DNA of 25,818 bases. Source: an uncultured Neisseria sp. GTDB taxonomy: Bacteria > Pseudomonadota > Gammaproteobacteria > Burkholderiales > Neisseriaceae. Positions 23,137-25,818 of the stretch are shown in pieces. Within the stretch, counting starts at the first letter, position 1. Each line of letters starts with the position of its first letter. The notes beneath the pieces were generated by a model that saw only the letters and a program-made list of their open reading frames with translations, did not search any database and was not told the origin of the DNA. The position numbers and the translations under genes are program-made. The stretch spans positions 1 through 25,818 of the forward strand of contig CAMURX010000005.1 of NCBI GenBank assembly GCA_947097615.1, given 5' to 3'.

Positions 23137-24329
23137 TTTGGGTCTGCTCCTTTAAAGAAGCCTTCTTTCCACAGATACCCCATTTTGTCGCCTTCCGCCA
23201 TAAAGGCGGCGATTTGTTCGTTATCGCGGGCGCGGCGGATGCTGGTGCAGCCGTTTTCCTTAACCAGCCAAAACACTTCGTCCAAATGCACGGCATTGAG
23301 AAAATCGGGCGAATGGCTGGATACGAACACCTGCCCGCCGCGCTCGGCATAGGCACGAAATTCCTCTGCCAATTCCGGCAACAGGCGCGGATAAAGCTGG
23401 TTTTCCGGCTCTTCCACGCATAAAAGCGGATGTGGTTTCGGATCGTAGAGCAGCACCAGATAGGCAAACATTTTAATTGTGCCGTCTGAAACATAGCGGT
23501 CGATAAACGGGTCTTGGAAACTGCTGTCTTTAAAGCCCAAAAGCAATCTGCCATCGGGCGACTGGATGGTTTCAACATCACCGATGCCCGGTACACGGTG
23601 TTTCATTGCCTGTACAATGTTTTGGAAGATTTTCGGCTCGTTTTCAAAAATGTGCTGTGCCACCAGTTGCAGGTTTTCACCCGACACCGACAAATGCTCG
23701 TATTCTCCTGCCGCATCTTTGCTACCGCGCGCCAAATTGATATGAAAGTCTGATACATGCCAATTTTCAATTAACTGGCGGAAAGCACTGGCGGCTTTGA
23801 AGCGGGCAAACTGCCCTAGTCCTTTGATTGCCAGCACATCAGGCTCAATTTCCTGATATTCACGAGTGAGATCTTCTTCTTCCTTACTGAAATCTTCCTC
23901 GTTGATAATGGCATAGCCTTGACCGTTTTCAAAATTCAAGAAATTGTAGGGTGAGCCGTGTCTGCCGCGCTTATAGCGCAGCTTTTCTCTCCGAACCACA
24001 GGTTTTTTGTTTTTATTCTGACCGATATGGATTTCATATGTTACCAAACGATTGACGCCGCCGATGTCCATACGGAATTGGATTTCCAGTTCAATCGTAT
24101 CTTTGATGGCATCTGCGCCCCTACTCAACACTTCTTTGAAGCCGCCGCGCCGCTGCAATGCGCTACTTACGTTAAATGTGAGACAGTCGCGCAGGAAGCC
24201 AAATACGTCAAATAAGGTGGATTTGCCCGTGCCGTTTGCGCCAACCACCACGCAGAAATTGGGAATGTCGGTCATTTCAGTGCGACGGAAGCCTTTAAAA
24301 TTTTTTAAACGCAGAGTTTCGATGCGCAT
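23133..24329 (-). CDS. AAA/SMC-like ATPase (RecF/OLD-type), putative defence protein
   Basis: 398 residues. It begins MRIETLRLKNFKGF, the usual start of RecF/OLD-type ATPases. The Walker A GANGTGKST is at residues 30-38. An ABC-type signature YVSDGTIKM lies near 280, the Walker B LLCVEEPENQLYP near 305, and the switch-His motif SSHSPDFL near 336. No nuclease domain is attached, so the overlapping DUF4276 gene probably supplies it. AAGGA lies 6 bp before the ATG. A DUS core GCCGTCTGAA at 23481 lies in the signature region. The gene starts just after the purH hairpin and leads a three-gene minus-strand unit. Confidence 0.85.
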   Translation of the reverse strand: MRIETLRLKNFKGFRRTEMTDIPNFCVVVGANGTGKSTLFDVFGFLRDCLTFNVSSALQRRGGFKEVLSRGADAIKDTIELEIQFRMDIGGVNRLVTYEIHIGQNKNKKPVVRREKLRYKRGRHGSPYNFLNFENGQGYAIINEEDFSKEEEDLTREYQEIEPDVLAIKGLGQFARFKAASAFRQLIENWHVSDFHINLARGSKDAAGEYEHLSVSGENLQLVAQHIFENEPKIFQNIVQAMKHRVPGIGDVETIQSPDGRLLLGFKDSSFQDPFIDRYVSDGTIKMFAYLVLLYDPKPHPLLCVEEPENQLYPRLLPELAEEFRAYAERGGQVFVSSHSPDFLNAVHLDEVFWLVKENGCTSIRRARDNEQIAAFMAEGDKMGYLWKEGFFKGADPK

Positions 24330-24357
24330 AGCGTTTCCTTGTTTACGGTTTCAGATT

Positions 24358-24400
24358 GTTTTCAGGCTGCCTTATCGTAACATAAAGGCAGCCTGAAAAC
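24358..24400 (-). terminator. Inverted pair of Kingella-type uptake sequences after purH
   Basis: Perfect 16-bp inverted repeat (24358-24373 against 24385-24400) whose arms contain AGGCAGCCTGAA. The 11-nt loop is ATCGTAACATA. It follows the purH stop by 18 bp and precedes the ATPase start by 28 bp. This is the same architecture as the AG-DUS terminators elsewhere, but in the other dialect. Confidence 0.8.
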
Positions 24401-24418
24401 TGTGTGGGCAAGGCCGAA

Positions 24419-24685
24419 TCAATGGCGGAAGTGGCGCACGCCGGTAACGACCATCGCCATGCCGTGTTCATCCGCTGCGGCAAACACTTCTTCGTCGCGC
24501 ACCGAGCCTGCGGGATGGATAACGGCCTTGATGCCCTGTTCGGCAATCACGTCCACGCCGTCGCGGAAGGGGAAGAAAGCGTCCGATGCCGCGCACGCGC
24601 CGTTTAAATCCAAGCCTGCGTCTTGCGCTTTGCGGGCGGCGATGCGGGTGGAATCCACGCGGCTCATTTGACCCGCGCCGATGCC
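24419..24685 (-). repeat. Direct repeat of the purH 3' end (right copy)
   Basis: Matches 21652-21918 at a constant offset of 2767 bp without indels, about 94% identical by eye. The two copies bracket the ATPase-TOPRIM-NADAR block. Confidence 0.9.
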
Positions 24686-25818
24686 GTAGGTTTGGCCGCC
24701 TTTGCCGAACACGATGGCGTTGGATTTCACATATTTGGCCACGTTCCACACAAACAGCAGGTCTTTCCACTCTTGTTCGGTGGGTTGGCGTTTTGACACG
24801 ACTTTCAAGTCTTCGCGGCGGATGCGGTGGATGTCGGGCGTTTGCACCAGCAGGCCGCCGCCGACGCGTTTGAGCTCGAAGCGGTTGGCGCCGCTGTCAA
24901 TCGGCACTTCCAGCACGCGCACGTTTTTCTTGGCGGCGGCGATTTCCAGCGCTTCAGCGGTGAACTTGGGCGCCATCAGCACTTCCATAAACTGGTTGTC
25001 GGTAATCTGCTTCACGGTGTCGCCATCGACTTCGCGGTTAAAGGCGATGATGCCGCCGAATGCGCTGGTGGTGTCGGTGGCGTAGGCCAGGCGGTAGGCG
25101 GCGAGCGGGTTGTCGGCCACGGCCACGCCGCAGGGGTTGGCGTGTTTCACAATCACGCAGGCGGGCGCGTCAAACGATTTGACCGCTTCCCACGCGGCAT
25201 CGGCATCGGCGATATTGTTATAGGACAACTCTTTGCCCTGAAGCTGGGTGTAGTTCGACAGGCTGCCGGCAAAGGGGTTGAGGTCGCGGTAGAACGCGGC
25301 GCGCTGGTGCGGGTTTTCGCCGTAGCGCATTTCCTGCACCTTAAGCCAGCTTTGGTTGAACTGCTGCGGAAACTCGCCGATTTCGGGCTCGCCTGCGAGT
25401 TTGTCGTCTGACAGCGAAGTCAGATAATTGGAAATCATGCCGTCGTATTGCGCGGTGTGGCTGAACGCTTTGCGGGCAAGGTTGAAACGGGTTTTGTCGC
25501 TGAGGCAGCCTGAACCTTTCAACTCGGCAATCACGGCGGCAAAGTCGGCGTTGTCGGTAATGATGGCGACGTGTTTCCAGTTCTTCGCCGCCGAGCGCAC
25601 CATGGTTGGGCCGCCGATGTCGATGTTTTCAATCGCGTCTTCCAGCGTGCAGCCGGGCTTGGCGATGGTGGCGGCGAAGGGGTAGAGGTTTACAGCCACC
25701 AGGTCAATGTTGCCGATGCCGTGTTCCTGCATTTTGGCGACGTGTTCGGCCAAGTCGCGCCGTCCGAGAATGCCGCCGTGGATTTTCGGGTGCAGCGTTT
25801 TCACGCGGCCGTCGAGCA
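24419..25818 (-). CDS. purH: Bifunctional AICAR transformylase/IMP cyclohydrolase (5' end outside the window)
   Basis: PurH carries out the last two steps of IMP synthesis. About 466 C-terminal residues are present; the reading frame runs off the right edge in [17 protein letters not shown], so roughly 60 N-terminal residues of the cyclohydrolase (MGS-like) domain are missing. The transformylase domain shows the active-site motif [10 protein letters not shown], and further family blocks [29 protein letters not shown] and [16 protein letters not shown]. The stop is TGA at 24419. The gene contains a Kingella-type uptake word at 25503. Its last 267 bp are repeated at 21652-21918. It is upstream of, and on the same strand as, the ATPase block. 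Confidence 0.95.
   Translation of the reverse strand, partial: LDGRVKTLHPKIHGGILGRRDLAEHVAKMQEHGIGNIDLVAVNLYPFAATIAKPGCTLEDAIENIDIGGPTMVRSAAKNWKHVAIITDNADFAAVIAELKGSGCLSDKTRFNLARKAFSHTAQYDGMISNYLTSLSDDKLAGEPEIGEFPQQFNQSWLKVQEMRYGENPHQRAAFYRDLNPFAGSLSNYTQLQGKELSYNNIADADAAWEAVKSFDAPACVIVKHANPCGVAVADNPLAAYRLAYATDTTSAFGGIIAFNREVDGDTVKQITDNQFMEVLMAPKFTAEALEIAAAKKNVRVLEVPIDSGANRFELKRVGGGLLVQTPDIHRIRREDLKVVSKRQPTEQEWKDLLFVWNVAKYVKSNAIVFGKGGQTYGIGAGQMSRVDSTRIAARKAQDAGLDLNGACAASDAFFPFRDGVDVIAEQGIKAVIHPAGSVRDEEVFAAADEHGMAMVVTGVRHFRH
25503..25514 (+). repeat. Kingella-type uptake sequence inside purH
   Basis: Exact AGGCAGCCTGAA on the plus strand; on the coding strand it is translated within GSGCLSDK. 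Confidence 0.8.

Noticed and set aside
21652-24685. The purH repeats as attachment sites of a phage or integrative element
   Set aside because: The repeats are 267 bp and diverged by silent changes. Site-specific integration leaves short identical repeats, and no integrase gene is in the block.

Overview
The window is chromosomal DNA from a member of the Neisseriaceae, most likely a GC-rich Neisseria species. The evidence is the dense scatter of the 12-base DNA uptake sequence AGGCCGTCTGAA (AG-DUS dialect), both inside genes and as inverted pairs after genes, together with Neisseria-like proteins and synteny (petABC followed by sspAB, lptD-surA beside amgK, glnE near purH). The strong preference for C- or G-ending codons argues against N. 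meningitidis or N. gonorrhoeae. The species cannot be fixed from the sequence alone.

Layout. Positions 1-5.9 kb hold the 3' part of rsgA, a 143-bp TATAGTG-ended miniature element, rmuC, prlC and a Nif3-like gene. Positions 6.0-8.8 kb hold the cytochrome bc1 operon petABC. Positions 9.0-10.1 kb hold sspA-sspB, followed by a TerC-family membrane protein. Positions 11.1-12.8 kb hold an intergenic region with a 25-bp interrupted palindrome, then an Nramp-like transporter lacking the classical DPGN metal-binding motif. Next come an LpxL-type lipid A acyltransferase, an 88-residue membrane protein, and amgK on the minus strand divergent from lptD-surA. glnE occupies 18.8-21.5 kb.

Positions 21.65-25.8 kb are the unusual part. 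A complete-looking purH 3' end (right, 24419 onward) and an orphan copy of the last 267 bp of purH (left, 21652-21918) flank a more AT-rich block on the minus strand. The block encodes an SMC/RecF-like AAA ATPase, an overlapping TOPRIM-like DUF4276 protein, and a frameshifted NADAR-domain gene. The two purH ends differ by about 15 bases, all silent. The block and the right-hand purH carry the uptake sequence AGGCAGCCTGAA (the Kingella-type dialect) four times, and this dialect occurs nowhere else in the window. The simplest reading is that a cassette of likely anti-phage function arrived by natural transformation from a related genus and recombined at purH, leaving the old purH tail behind with its native terminator.

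How the genes work together: petABC is the respiratory bc1 complex. lptD, surA, lpxL and amgK all serve the cell envelope (LPS assembly, outer-membrane protein folding, lipid A acylation, muropeptide sugar recycling). sspA/sspB are a transcription regulator and a ClpXP adaptor. glnE controls glutamine synthetase. Most transcription units end in hairpins built from inverted DUS pairs. No tRNA, rRNA or CRISPR array was found.
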